Source: Mucilaginibacter lappiensis (GTDB lineage Bacteria > Bacteroidota > Bacteroidia > Sphingobacteriales > Sphingobacteriaceae). From it: DNA of 64,000 nucleotides. The translations under genes were made by a program, and so were the position numbers. Location of the stretch: the NCBI RefSeq assembly GCF_900155965.1, contig NZ_FTMG01000004.1:310001-374000 (forward strand), read 5' to 3'. This document shows, one piece after another, positions 18,427 through 27,595 of this stretch. Under the pieces are notes generated by a model that was given only the letters and a program-made list of their open reading frames with translations, did not search any database and was not told the origin of the DNA. Position 1 is the first letter of the stretch, and each line of letters opens with the position of its first letter.

Positions 18427-19857
18427 TTAATATTCCAGTTTAAAACAGGCGGCATCATTTAAACCGCTATTTTGTTGTAAAACCACAGGGATGCTGATCA
18501 CTATTTCATTATTTTGTTGTTTCCATTTCAGGTTCTGTTTGCTTCCTAACAAAATTACTTTTCGTGACTTACCAGCTTTGATCGAAACGGTTGCAGGCAG
18601 TGTTACCTTCTCCTTATCTGATAACATAAAAGCATATATAGCTTTATCATTTTTTGCCTTGGTGTAAAAAATATTCCCCGTTGAATATGGAGCAACCGAT
18701 TTGGAATTGTAAATGCCTTCTCCATTTATATTTATCCAGGAGCTTATACCTTTTAAGCGTTCATAGGCCACAGGATCCCAATCACCGTCAGGACCTGGGC
18801 CGATATTCATCAATAGGTTGCCCCCACGCGATACTATTTTAACCAGTAATTGTACAATTTGCTGCACCGATTTATAATGATCGCCAGGCACATAGCTCCA
18901 GGAGTTACCCATAGTAATACAGCTTTCCCAGGGATGATTAAGTGGTACTTCGGGTACTTCCTGCTCGGGGGTTGTATAATTTTCATATTGACCTGATACC
19001 GTACGGTCGACCACGATAAGACCAGGTTGTTTTTGCCTGCCCATTGCAGCAATTTTAGGCATATCAATATCCTGATCATATTGAATCCCCCTTTGCCATT
19101 CCACTGTACTATCGATACTTTTCTTAGGACGCACCCATCCCCCATCAAGCCACAGAATATCTACTTTTCCGTATCCGGTCATCAGCTCGCTGATCTGGTT
19201 ATAAGTAAAGTCTTTAAATTTCTGCCAGCGCTCGGGATATTTTTTGGGGTCATAGTTCACATTTCTATCTTTTGGTGGAAAATAGGGCCACCAATAATTT
19301 TCCGTATGCCAATCGGGTTTTGAAAAATAAGCACCTATCATGAAGTTTTCTTTACGAAAGGCGTTGAATACCTCTTTAGTAACATTGCTTCTTGGGTTAG
19401 TTGAAAACGGCGTTTTTGAACTAGTAATCTTATAATCAGTTTCTTTAGTATCAAACATGCAAAAACCATCGTGGTGCTTTGTTGTAAATATCACGTATTT
19501 CATACCGGCATCCTTTGCTGCCTGTACCCATTTTTCGGGATTAAACTTTACCGGGTTAAATGTGGTCTGCAAGTTTTCATAAGCAGCTTTATAGCCATTA
19601 TAGGTAGCCCCGTATGGGCCACGACGTTGAGTCCAGCCCTCATCTTCGGGACAAATGCTCCAGCTTTCAACCACACCCCATTGGCTATAAGTTCCCCAAT
19701 GCATAAAAAGTCCGAATTTAAGATCCTGCCATTCCGTTAACTTTTGTTCGACCAAAGAATCTCCGGGAGGGACATACTGCTTAGAAACATTATGTTTTTG
19801 CGCTATTAGGGATGCGCTAAAAAAACTTAGAACAAGAAACGTAAAGGTTTTTTTCAT
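18427..19857 (-). CDS. GH29 alpha-L-fucosidase, exported, without extra binding modules
   Basis: The 476-residue protein has a signal peptide (ends near ASLIAQ) and a GH29 catalytic domain: WQDLKFGLFMHWGTYSQWGV, YVIFTTKHHDGFCMFDT and VDILWLDGGWV, with D238 the likely nucleophile. The C-terminal 90 residues form the usual beta-sandwich. It lacks the F5/8 C modules of the second GH29 in this operon, so the two fucosidases probably serve different linkages, for example core versus antennary fucose. It is the first gene of the minus-strand glycosidase run, 93 bases ahead of the GH2 gene, and is divergent from the ECF sigma gene at 20038. The 180-base divergent spacer should hold both promoters, but no clear consensus was recognised. 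Confidence 0.93.
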   Translation of the reverse strand: MKKTFTFLVLSFFSASLIAQKHNVSKQYVPPGDSLVEQKLTEWQDLKFGLFMHWGTYSQWGVVESWSICPEDEGWTQRRGPYGATYNGYKAAYENLQTTFNPVKFNPEKWVQAAKDAGMKYVIFTTKHHDGFCMFDTKETDYKITSSKTPFSTNPRSNVTKEVFNAFRKENFMIGAYFSKPDWHTENYWWPYFPPKDRNVNYDPKKYPERWQKFKDFTYNQISELMTGYGKVDILWLDGGWVRPKKSIDSTVEWQRGIQYDQDIDMPKIAAMGRQKQPGLIVVDRTVSGQYENYTTPEQEVPEVPLNHPWESCITMGNSWSYVPGDHYKSVQQIVQLLVKIVSRGGNLLMNIGPGPDGDWDPVAYERLKGISSWININGEGIYNSKSVAPYSTGNIFYTKAKNDKAIYAFMLSDKEKVTLPATVSIKAGKSRKVILLGSKQNLKWKQQNNEIVISIPVVLQQNSGLNDAACFKLEY

Positions 19858-20037
19858 GTTAAATGGAGTTTAATATAACTGACAACAATAATAGGTGTAT
19901 TGCTTACACTTTTTAAATTTTTTTAATAAATATTGATACTTTGCCAATAAAATTTCTTTTTTAGTAATTAATGTTTTATTATTGTTAGACCGATATTAAG
20001 ATTTAAATTTAAGTGATTAATTAAAAATTCCCGGGTT

Positions 20038-20685
20038 TTGAAAGACAGAAAGGTTGATACACTAAACTTGTGGAAACTCATTTGCAACAATAATGATGAA
20101 AAAGCTTTTGAGCTTTTATTTCATTTACTAAATAATTCACTTACCAAATTTTGTATCCTGTACGTTAATCAGCGGGAGATAGCGGAAGAGATTGTCTCTG
20201 ATGTATTTGTTAAATGCTGGTTAAATCGAAAAACCTTAACCGAAATATTAAACCCTGAAACCTATCTGTTTGTAGCTGTAAAAAACCAATCCTTAAATCA
20301 CATTAAAAAATACTCCAGCATCCACCTGGTACAGATCGAAGAAACTAATTCTGTTGAATTTGTAAATACTTACAATCCGCAAAGAGAAATCGAGAATAAA
20401 GAATTGATCTTCAGAATGGATAAAGCCATTACTGCTCTTCCTCAGCAATGTCGTATCGTGTTCAGACTGATCAAAGAGGATGGAATGAAATATAAAGAAG
20501 TTGCCGAAATTTTAAATATATCGCCACGTACCGTACAAACACAGCTTTTTAGGGCTATTAAAAAATTAAGTATAGTTCTAAGTAATTATGATAAACTTAA
20601 TAATCCAAAAGTACATACAAGCAATATATTCAAGGCATTAAGTGTGATTATTGGTATTTGGCAACTATTTTTTATAAACTTGTAG
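20038..20685 (+). CDS. ECF-type RNA polymerase sigma factor
   Basis: The 215-residue protein has sigma-70 region 2 (AFELLFHLLNNSL.., REIAEEIVSDVFVKCW) and region 4 with a helix-turn-helix (YKEVAEILNISPRTVQTQLFRAIKKL). A TTG at 20038 is the only reasonable start: an in-frame stop lies at 20014 and no ATG precedes region 2. A hydrophobic C-terminal tail (SVIIGIWQLFFINL) is an uncommon addition. It precedes a FecR anti-sigma gene and an STN-containing SusC receptor, the classic trans-envelope signalling set of Bacteroidota in which substrate binding at the receptor releases the sigma factor. It probably controls the receptor/GH3 genes and perhaps the divergent glycosidase operon. Confidence 0.93.
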   Translation: MKDRKVDTLNLWKLICNNNDEKAFELLFHLLNNSLTKFCILYVNQREIAEEIVSDVFVKCWLNRKTLTEILNPETYLFVAVKNQSLNHIKKYSSIHLVQIEETNSVEFVNTYNPQREIENKELIFRMDKAITALPQQCRIVFRLIKEDGMKYKEVAEILNISPRTVQTQLFRAIKKLSIVLSNYDKLNNPKVHTSNIFKALSVIIGIWQLFFINL

Positions 20686-20736
20686 GTATTTTATTAAAAA
20701 TAGTTGTCCACCTATAAAAAGCACGAAATATCAAAA

Positions 20737-21822
20737 ATGGGCAATGATAGATTTATAGAGCTGGTTAGTAAAAAATTAACCAATGAAATCAGCTCTGAAG
20801 AAAGCGAAGAGCTTCAACATTGCTTAAATTCCGACGAAATAAATCGCCGTGATTTCGAGTTCCTTAATATTTACTGGAATAGTAATGACACCGAATTTGC
20901 GGATAATGCCCTGGCATTTCAAAAAATAAAAACAAAAATCAAAAGTCAGGAAGTTGATTCGTCTTTAACTTCAGGTTCAAAAAAATCTTATTCATATGTT
21001 TGGCGCGCCGCTGCAGCCGTTGTTTTACTTGCCGGTTGTTCCTGGTTTTTTTATTCCCGCTTTGTTAGTAAAAGGATTAACCTGCTTACTACTACCCCTA
21101 ATGCATGGCAAAATAAAAATACCGTTAAACGTGAAAAATCAACTATTGTACTTACCGATGGCACACTAATTACTTTAAACTCGCAAAGCACACTTAAATA
21201 CCCTGCTGTATTCACTGGTAAAACCCGCGAAGTTTATCTAAGTGGCGAAGCTTTTTTTGATGTACATAAAGATCATGAACATCCGTTTATTATTCATACT
21301 GAAAAAATGAATATTAAGGTATTGGGCACCGCTTTCAATGTAAAATCTTACCCAAATGACCCTCAAAGTGAAACTACGCTTATTAGGGGTACTATAGAAG
21401 TTACGCTTGACGACAGGCCTTCTGACCGTATCATATTAAAACCAAGTGAAAAACTCATTGTAAAAAACGGTTTGTTTACAACCAGGCACCGAAGTACAGC
21501 CAAACTTAAACATGCTGAGAGCAGTTCAGGTATGCAATATGTACTTACTACCTTTACCCGTCTGCAACAAGATGATAGCACCATAGTTGAAACCTCATGG
21601 ACACAAAATAAATTCATTTTCCGGGATGAAAGTTTCCCTATTCTGGCTGATCGGATGGAAAGATGGTATGGAGTAGATATCAAATTTAAAAATGATGCCT
21701 TAAAGCAATACCGTTTTAGCGGTGTTTTTGAAAAGGAAACTATAAGCCAGGCCCTTAACGCATTACGCATGACTGAAAGTTTTAATTATAAGATTAAAAA
21801 CTCAACTATTTATATTTATTAG
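20737..21822 (+). CDS. FecR-family anti-sigma factor
   Basis: An upstream in-frame TTG at 20704 exists, but the ATG at 20737 (MGNDRFIEL) fits family N-termini and gives 361 residues. A cytoplasmic sigma-binding segment of about 85 residues precedes one membrane helix (VWRAAAAVVLLAGCSWFFY). The periplasmic FecR domain contains VLTDGTLITLNSQSTLKYP, REVYLSGEAFFDV and IKVLGTAFNVKSY, and a DUF4974-type C-terminal domain follows (about 280-361, FSGVFEKETISQALNAL). It should hold the sigma factor until signalled through the STN domain of the receptor at 22037. A hairpin terminator separates it from that receptor gene, so the two are transcribed or attenuated separately. Confidence 0.95.
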   Translation: MGNDRFIELVSKKLTNEISSEESEELQHCLNSDEINRRDFEFLNIYWNSNDTEFADNALAFQKIKTKIKSQEVDSSLTSGSKKSYSYVWRAAAAVVLLAGCSWFFYSRFVSKRINLLTTTPNAWQNKNTVKREKSTIVLTDGTLITLNSQSTLKYPAVFTGKTREVYLSGEAFFDVHKDHEHPFIIHTEKMNIKVLGTAFNVKSYPNDPQSETTLIRGTIEVTLDDRPSDRIILKPSEKLIVKNGLFTTRHRSTAKLKHAESSSGMQYVLTTFTRLQQDDSTIVETSWTQNKFIFRDESFPILADRMERWYGVDIKFKNDALKQYRFSGVFEKETISQALNALRMTESFNYKIKNSTIYIY

Positions 21823-21870
21823 ATTGCCTATGAAATTAAAGTTTACTTAATATTTAAAGAACGAGGCCTG

Positions 21871-21914
21871 ATGTAACAAATTTCCGGGAAACCGACAATT
21901 GTTACATTTTTTTT
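21871..21914 (+). terminator. Probable intrinsic terminator after FecR
   Basis: Arms ATGTAACAA (21871-21879) and TTGTTACAT (21899-21907) are perfect complements around a loop that contains a smaller TTTCCGGGAAA dyad, followed by eight T residues (21907-21914). It lies about 50 bases after the FecR stop and about 120 bases before the SusC start. Read-through could still link the genes. Confidence 0.7.
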
Positions 21915-22036
21915 ATATAATTACCTCCACCTGTACGGGGCCTGCAGACCCATCTATTCCTTATTAAATTTTATGTAAATTTAAAACACAACGACAGTGT
22001 AAAGGCAAATATTGACTATAATGTCCTTATTGATAA

Positions 22037-25000
22037 ATGAAATTAACTTGTACTTTAATCATATTCTTTAATTTTCTGATCTTAAGTTCTCATGCCCAAA
22101 CACGTGTAAGCATCAATCTGCAATCGGCCGATTTTCGTAAGCTATTATCAATAATTGAACATCAAAGCAGCTATCATTTTGTTTATAGTGAGCGCAAGGT
22201 ACCGGTAATGAAAAAGGTAACCATTGATGCAAAGGATGAAGAGGTTATAAAAGTATTAGATGAAATTTTACTCAATTCTGGCTTTGCGTACACCGAACTG
22301 GCCAATCACCTGGTGGTTATAGCCCCAACCACTGAGATTATTAATATAACTAAGATAAGTGGTCATGTGACCGGTGAAAAAGGCGAACCACTAGCTGGCG
22401 CCACAGTGATGGTAAAGGGTTCAACAGCGGGTACCCCAACCGGAACAGATGGTTTTTTCTCATTTGAAGCGCCGGAGCATTCTATCCTAAGGGTAAGTTA
22501 TGTGGGTTATCAGACAAAAGAAGTAAGAGTATCAGGAACTACTCCATGTGTTATACAATTATCTGCTAGCAATGTGCTTAATGAGGTGGTTGTAACCGCG
22601 CTAGGTATAAAAAAAGACGAGAAAAAGGTTGGATATTCTGTAAGCACTATTAGTGGTGATTTGCTTGATAAAGCAAAAGAAACTAATATTGCCTATTCGC
22701 TCGAAGGCCGGGTTGCGGGTTTAAGTATTAGTGGTGTAAGCGGTGGACCTGGTTCATCTGCGCGTATATTATTAAGAGGAGTAACTAGTTTCGGCGCTGC
22801 GTCACCTCTATTCATCATCAATGGTATACCTATTGATAATACTCAAAGAGGTACCGCTAATGAATGGGGAGGTGCTGATTTTGGTGATGGTATTAGCAAT
22901 ATCAACCCTGATGATGTGGAGAGTTTGACAGTTTTAAAAGGACAATCCGCTTCTGCATTATACGGCGCCAGAGCGGCCAATGGTGTTATTTTGATCACAA
23001 CAAAAAGCAATAAAAAAAATGCAGGCTTTGGAGTTGAAGTAAATAGTAATTATCAATTAGATAAAGCAGTTAATACCTTTGATTATCAAACTGTTTATGG
23101 ACAGGGTGAAAACGGTGTTAGACCACAAAATATAAATGGTGCCATATCTACAGGTAATTTAGGTTGGGGCGAAAAACTTGATGGCAAACCAACCATTCAA
23201 TTTGATGGTAAATATTATCCATACTCTGCTGTAAATGATAATATCACTAAGTTTTACCGAACAGGGGCATCCGCAACAAATACCATTGCTTTTAGCGGTG
23301 GAGGCGACAATGGAGGATTCAGACTTTCACTCTCAAATCTTAGTAATAACTCTATTGTTCGTAATAGTGGTTTATCCCGCAAAACCGTAAATCTTACCGC
23401 AAATCAAAATGTATCTTCAAAACTCAGCTTAAACGTTGTAGCTAACTATATTCAGGAATCATCAAACCTTAAGCCAAATTTAAGCGATGGACCGATGAAT
23501 GCCAATAATATACAATACCTTGCTGCTAACGAAAATCAGGCTGCGCTAGCGCCTGGAACAAATGCCGATGGTTCGGAGCTACGCTGGAATAACAATTCTT
23601 TTATCACTAACCCTTACTTTGCTGTATATAAATTTGTCAATAACATCAGTCGGCAGCGACTTATTGCAGCCATAGCAACAAAGTACAATTTTAATAATTG
23701 GGTGTATGCACAGGCAAGGCTTGGTAATGATGTTTTATACGATAAAAGATTAACGATCATACCTACAGGTACTGCTTATAGCCCTGGGGGGGCGGGTGAT
23801 ATTGATGAACAATCAGAAACGCAACGATCAGAGCTAAATACAGATATACTAATTGGTGCGAAACATGACATCGTCAAAAATCTGCTTAATTTTGATATAT
23901 CTGGAGGGGCAAGCTTACGTAAAAACAGTTATGAATATACCAAGCTTTTTGGAGGTCCTTTCATTATCCCCTATTTTTATAGTTATGAGAACTTAACGGT
24001 AAAAAACAGTAGTTACAGTTATAAAAGCAGCGAAACACATTCAGCCTATTATACTGCAGATTTTTCTATCAAAAAATACCTAACGATCAACAATACAGGG
24101 AGGTTTGATGCTTACTCTACCCTTCCTGCGGGTCATCGTGGCATATTTACGCCATCAGTATCGGCCAGCTTTATATTTTCGGAGCTTACACATATACCAG
24201 CGCTTGATTTTGGTAAACTTCGCATTTCATACGCTCAAACCAGCGGGGAACCTTCCGACACTTATATAACCTCCCAATATTATACCATTAATAATTCTGT
24301 TAATGGTGTTCCTGCGGCTGGTTTTTCTAATACTCTGCCTAATTTATTTTTAAAACCTTATACCCTAACCGAAACCGAAGTCGGTATCGATCTTAAATTT
24401 TTGAATGGCCGCTTAGGTTTAGATGCTGCTTTTTTTCATCGAAAAACACGAAATGAAATAATTAAGGGTGATCTTGATATATCATCAGGCTTTACCACAC
24501 GGTTCATTGGTACAGGGTCAACCCAAAATAACGGTATCGAGATTGAATTAAACGGAACCCCTTTTAAAACAGCCAATTTTGTATGGGCCCCCTCTTTTAA
24601 TTTCACCTATGTACAAAACAAGATACTCCAAACCGATGGCACTCCTCAATCAGCAAATATCAGTTTTGGAACTTACCGGCCACTGAATGCTACTACAGCA
24701 TTAGTTAAAGGACTACCTGGGCCACAAATCATGGCAAATGATTATCTGCGCAATGCAAGCGGGCAAATCATATTTGATGCTAATGGGTTACCTCTGGCAG
24801 GCCCACGAGTACCAATGGGTAGTGCCGTACCTAAAATTTATGGTGGCTTTAATAATAATTTCACCTATAAAAACTTGAATCTTTCCTTCCTGATTGATTA
24901 CCGGTATGGGAACAAAATTCTATCTGCCACTAATTATAACAGCATTTACCGGGGGTTGAACAAATTAACGCTTGTTGGTCGTGAAGGTGGCGTTGTTGGT

Positions 25001-25354
25001 GACGGGGTGACACTAACGGGGGCCAAGAATACAATATCCGTACCTGCGGAAAACTATTATCAGGCGTTGGCGCAAAACATATCAGCACTCAATGTTCTGG
25101 ATGGCAGCTTTATTAAGCTACGACAAGTTACCCTTGGATATACTTTTTCAAAAGGTGTTTTAAGAAATTCTCCAATTGAAGGTATAACCGTATCTTTAGT
25201 GGGTCGTAATCTTTGGACAATTATGAAACACTCGGACAATATCGACCCTGAATCGGGCTTCTCGCCCGATATTAAATATGCAGGTATTGAAGGCGCAAGC
25301 TTACCTCCTACTCATACATATGGAATTAACCTTAATATTAAACTTAAAAAGTAA
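22037..25354 (+). CDS. SusC-family TonB-dependent receptor with N-terminal STN signalling domain
   Basis: The 1105-residue protein has a signal peptide (ends near SSHAQ), an STN domain (about 25-95, INLQSADFRKLLSIIEHQSSYHFVYSE..), a carboxypeptidase-like regulatory domain (about 110-185, ISGHVTGEKGEPLAGATVMVKG), a plug (about 200-320, EGRVAGLSISGVSGGPGSSARILLRG) and a long barrel. The STN domain interacts with FecR proteins, and the ECF sigma and FecR genes lie immediately upstream, so this receptor is probably both importer and sensor. No susD gene follows; a GH3 gene starts 10 bases after the stop. Its C-terminus is highly similar to the receptor at the start of the window. The substrate may be a beta-glucoside or xyloside, by association with GH3. 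Confidence 0.96.
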   Translation: MKLTCTLIIFFNFLILSSHAQTRVSINLQSADFRKLLSIIEHQSSYHFVYSERKVPVMKKVTIDAKDEEVIKVLDEILLNSGFAYTELANHLVVIAPTTEIINITKISGHVTGEKGEPLAGATVMVKGSTAGTPTGTDGFFSFEAPEHSILRVSYVGYQTKEVRVSGTTPCVIQLSASNVLNEVVVTALGIKKDEKKVGYSVSTISGDLLDKAKETNIAYSLEGRVAGLSISGVSGGPGSSARILLRGVTSFGAASPLFIINGIPIDNTQRGTANEWGGADFGDGISNINPDDVESLTVLKGQSASALYGARAANGVILITTKSNKKNAGFGVEVNSNYQLDKAVNTFDYQTVYGQGENGVRPQNINGAISTGNLGWGEKLDGKPTIQFDGKYYPYSAVNDNITKFYRTGASATNTIAFSGGGDNGGFRLSLSNLSNNSIVRNSGLSRKTVNLTANQNVSSKLSLNVVANYIQESSNLKPNLSDGPMNANNIQYLAANENQAALAPGTNADGSELRWNNNSFITNPYFAVYKFVNNISRQRLIAAIATKYNFNNWVYAQARLGNDVLYDKRLTIIPTGTAYSPGGAGDIDEQSETQRSELNTDILIGAKHDIVKNLLNFDISGGASLRKNSYEYTKLFGGPFIIPYFYSYENLTVKNSSYSYKSSETHSAYYTADFSIKKYLTINNTGRFDAYSTLPAGHRGIFTPSVSASFIFSELTHIPALDFGKLRISYAQTSGEPSDTYITSQYYTINNSVNGVPAAGFSNTLPNLFLKPYTLTETEVGIDLKFLNGRLGLDAAFFHRKTRNEIIKGDLDISSGFTTRFIGTGSTQNNGIEIELNGTPFKTANFVWAPSFNFTYVQNKILQTDGTPQSANISFGTYRPLNATTALVKGLPGPQIMANDYLRNASGQIIFDANGLPLAGPRVPMGSAVPKIYGGFNNNFTYKNLNLSFLIDYRYGNKILSATNYNSIYRGLNKLTLVGREGGVVGDGVTLTGAKNTISVPAENYYQALAQNISALNVLDGSFIKLRQVTLGYTFSKGVLRNSPIEGITVSLVGRNLWTIMKHSDNIDPESGFSPDIKYAGIEGASLPPTHTYGINLNIKLKK

Positions 25355-25364
25355 TCAGAAAAAA

Positions 25365-27545
25365 ATGGCTCCAACCATAAAAAACCTCATCAGATTGTCA
25401 GCCGTTACGATGGCAATATTGTTCATTAGTATTGCTACTCAGGCACAACAAAAACTTTTTTATAAAGATGTTTCGCAATCGATTGAGATAAGGGTAAAAG
25501 ATCTTTTATCCAAGCTTACACTAGAAGAAAAAATATCCCTTTTAGGTTATCGCAGCCAGGCAGTGCCCCGCTTAGGTATACCGGCATATAATTGGTGGAA
25601 CGAGGCGCTGCACGGTGTTGCCCGCGCCGGAGAAGCTACTATATTTCCTCAGGCTATAGGTATGTCGGCAACATTTAATGACGAACTTTTGAAGGATGTA
25701 TCAACGGCTATATCGACAGAGGCCCGTGCCAAATATAACCTCGCTATAGCACAGGACAGGCATTTACAATACATGGGGCTTACCTTCTGGACACCTAATA
25801 TTAATATCTTCCGCGATCCGCGCTGGGGCCGCGGACAGGAAACTTATGGCGAAGATCCATTTTTAACCGGCCGTATGGGTTCAGCTTTTGTTAAAGGTTT
25901 GCAGGGAGATGATCCGCGTTACCTAAAAGCCTCTGCTACCGCCAAACACTTCGCGGTTCATAGCGGCCCTGAAGCGGAACGTGATCGATTTGATGCGAAG
26001 GTGGATGAAAAGGACTTGCGCGAAACCTATTTATACGCCTTCCATGAACTGGTAGATGCTGGCGTAGAATCAGTAATGAGCGCTTATAACCGCGTAAACG
26101 GCGTACCCAATTCCATCAACAAAGTATTGCTTACTGATATATTACGCAAGGAATGGGGATTTAAAGGACATGTGGTTACCGATTGCGGCGCCCTTGATGA
26201 TGTTTATTTGACCCATAAAACTTTACCAACGGCTGTCGAAGTTGCCGCGGCTGCCTTGAAAGCCGGTGTAAATTTAGATTGTTCATCTATTTTACAAAAT
26301 GATGGAATGAAAGCCATTCAACAAAAACTGTTAACGGAGAAGGATGTGGATATGGCATTGACCCCAATTTTACGCACCGAGTTTAAACTTGGTTTTTATG
26401 ACGATCCGAACCTCAACCCTTATCATAGTTATGGTGTAGATAGTATTCATAATACGCAGCATATAGCCCTTGCCCGTAAAGTAGCCCAGCAAAGTATGGT
26501 GTTACTTAAAAACGATAAAAATATTTTACCATTGACTAAGGCCAATGTATCCAGTATTATGGTTGTGGGCCCAAATGCTGCATCTCTTGATGCCATGGTG
26601 GCTAACTATCACGGTACAAGCAGTAAGGTAATAAACTTTGTGGAAGGTATCACCGCTGCGGTTAGTAAATCAACAAGGGTTGAATATGATCTGGGTTGCG
26701 ATTACAAGGATACTACTCATTTTGGCGGTACTTGGGCCGCTGGTAATGCTGATGTTACCATAGCGGTGATCGGATTATCGCCAGTATTAGAAGGCGAAGC
26801 GGGTGATGCGTTTTTATCAAACAGTGGTGGCGACAAAAAAGACCTGAGCTTGCCTGCCAGCGAGATCGCATTTATAAAAGCTTTGAGAAAAGGTGTTAAA
26901 ACCAAACCCATTATTGCTGTGATTACAGCAGGTAGTGATGTAGATGTTTCGGCTATTGAGCCTTATGTTGATGCGGTTATATTTGCCTGGTATCCTGGTG
27001 AACAAGGTGGTAACGCCCTGGCCGATATTGTATTTGGCGATGTTTCTCCTTCGGGCCATTTACCGCTTACATTTTACAAAGACATAAGCAACCTACCAGA
27101 CTATCAGAATTACAATATGAAAGGTCGTACCTATAGATATTACGACGGTCCGGTTCAATATCCGTTTGGCTTTGGTCTAAGCTATACCTCATTTGCCTAC
27201 ATTTTGGAGAGTAAGCCTAAAACTCTCTATAAAAAGACAGACACATTATCCGTAACAGTTAAAGTACAAAACACAGGCAAAATGAATGGTGACGAGGTTG
27301 TTCAGGCATATATTGAATACCCAAAGCTTGATAGGATGCCCATTAAGGAATTAAAAAGTTTTAAGCGTATCAGTCTGACAAAAGATAGTGAAGGATCGGT
27401 TACTCTAAAAATACCTGTACAGGATCTGCAAAAATGGGATATGGCCTCCCATCAATGGAAAATATATCCGGGCAAATACAAATTAGTGCTTGGCTGTAAT
27501 TCTGCTGATGAAAAAGCAAGCGTTGATTTTACTATAACTAAATAA
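25365..27545 (+). CDS. GH3 beta-glucosidase/beta-xylosidase, exported
   Basis: A longer frame reaches back into the receptor gene, but the ATG at 25365 gives a normal signal peptide (ends near SIATQAQQ) and 726 residues. The GH3 barrel starts NWWNEALHGVARAGEATIFPQAIGMSATF, with the nucleophile D273 in VVTDCGALDD. The second (alpha/beta) domain and a fibronectin III-like C-terminal domain (GDEVVQAYIEYP..IKELKSFKRI) follow. Enzymes of this type remove terminal beta-linked glucose or xylose from oligosaccharides in the periplasm. It is 10 bases behind the STN-SusC stop, so the imported ligand is probably its substrate. Sugar specificity is not decided by the motifs. Confidence 0.93.
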   Translation: MAPTIKNLIRLSAVTMAILFISIATQAQQKLFYKDVSQSIEIRVKDLLSKLTLEEKISLLGYRSQAVPRLGIPAYNWWNEALHGVARAGEATIFPQAIGMSATFNDELLKDVSTAISTEARAKYNLAIAQDRHLQYMGLTFWTPNINIFRDPRWGRGQETYGEDPFLTGRMGSAFVKGLQGDDPRYLKASATAKHFAVHSGPEAERDRFDAKVDEKDLRETYLYAFHELVDAGVESVMSAYNRVNGVPNSINKVLLTDILRKEWGFKGHVVTDCGALDDVYLTHKTLPTAVEVAAAALKAGVNLDCSSILQNDGMKAIQQKLLTEKDVDMALTPILRTEFKLGFYDDPNLNPYHSYGVDSIHNTQHIALARKVAQQSMVLLKNDKNILPLTKANVSSIMVVGPNAASLDAMVANYHGTSSKVINFVEGITAAVSKSTRVEYDLGCDYKDTTHFGGTWAAGNADVTIAVIGLSPVLEGEAGDAFLSNSGGDKKDLSLPASEIAFIKALRKGVKTKPIIAVITAGSDVDVSAIEPYVDAVIFAWYPGEQGGNALADIVFGDVSPSGHLPLTFYKDISNLPDYQNYNMKGRTYRYYDGPVQYPFGFGLSYTSFAYILESKPKTLYKKTDTLSVTVKVQNTGKMNGDEVVQAYIEYPKLDRMPIKELKSFKRISLTKDSEGSVTLKIPVQDLQKWDMASHQWKIYPGKYKLVLGCNSADEKASVDFTITK

Positions 27546-27550
27546 AATAT

Positions 27551-27595
27551 AATGAAGCTTAATATCCAGAACAGTTCAGGATATTAAGCTTCATT
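27551..27595. terminator. Bidirectional terminator between convergent genes, overlapping a stop codon
   Basis: Perfect 17-base arms AATGAAGCTTAATATCC (27551-27567) and its complement (27579-27595) enclose an 11-base loop. The right arm contains the stop codon and last codons of the minus-strand dehydrogenase gene (27584 onward). There is no long T-run, but the stem is long and the position between convergent ends fits transcription termination for both genes. Confidence 0.65.

Noticed and set aside
20704..20736. TTG start for the FecR protein
   Set aside because: The ATG at 20737 fits family N-termini better; the extension is not needed.
25278..25364. N-terminal extension of the GH3 protein into the receptor gene
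   Set aside because: The extension lacks signal-peptide character and overlaps the SusC C-terminus; the ATG at 25365 gives a proper signal peptide.
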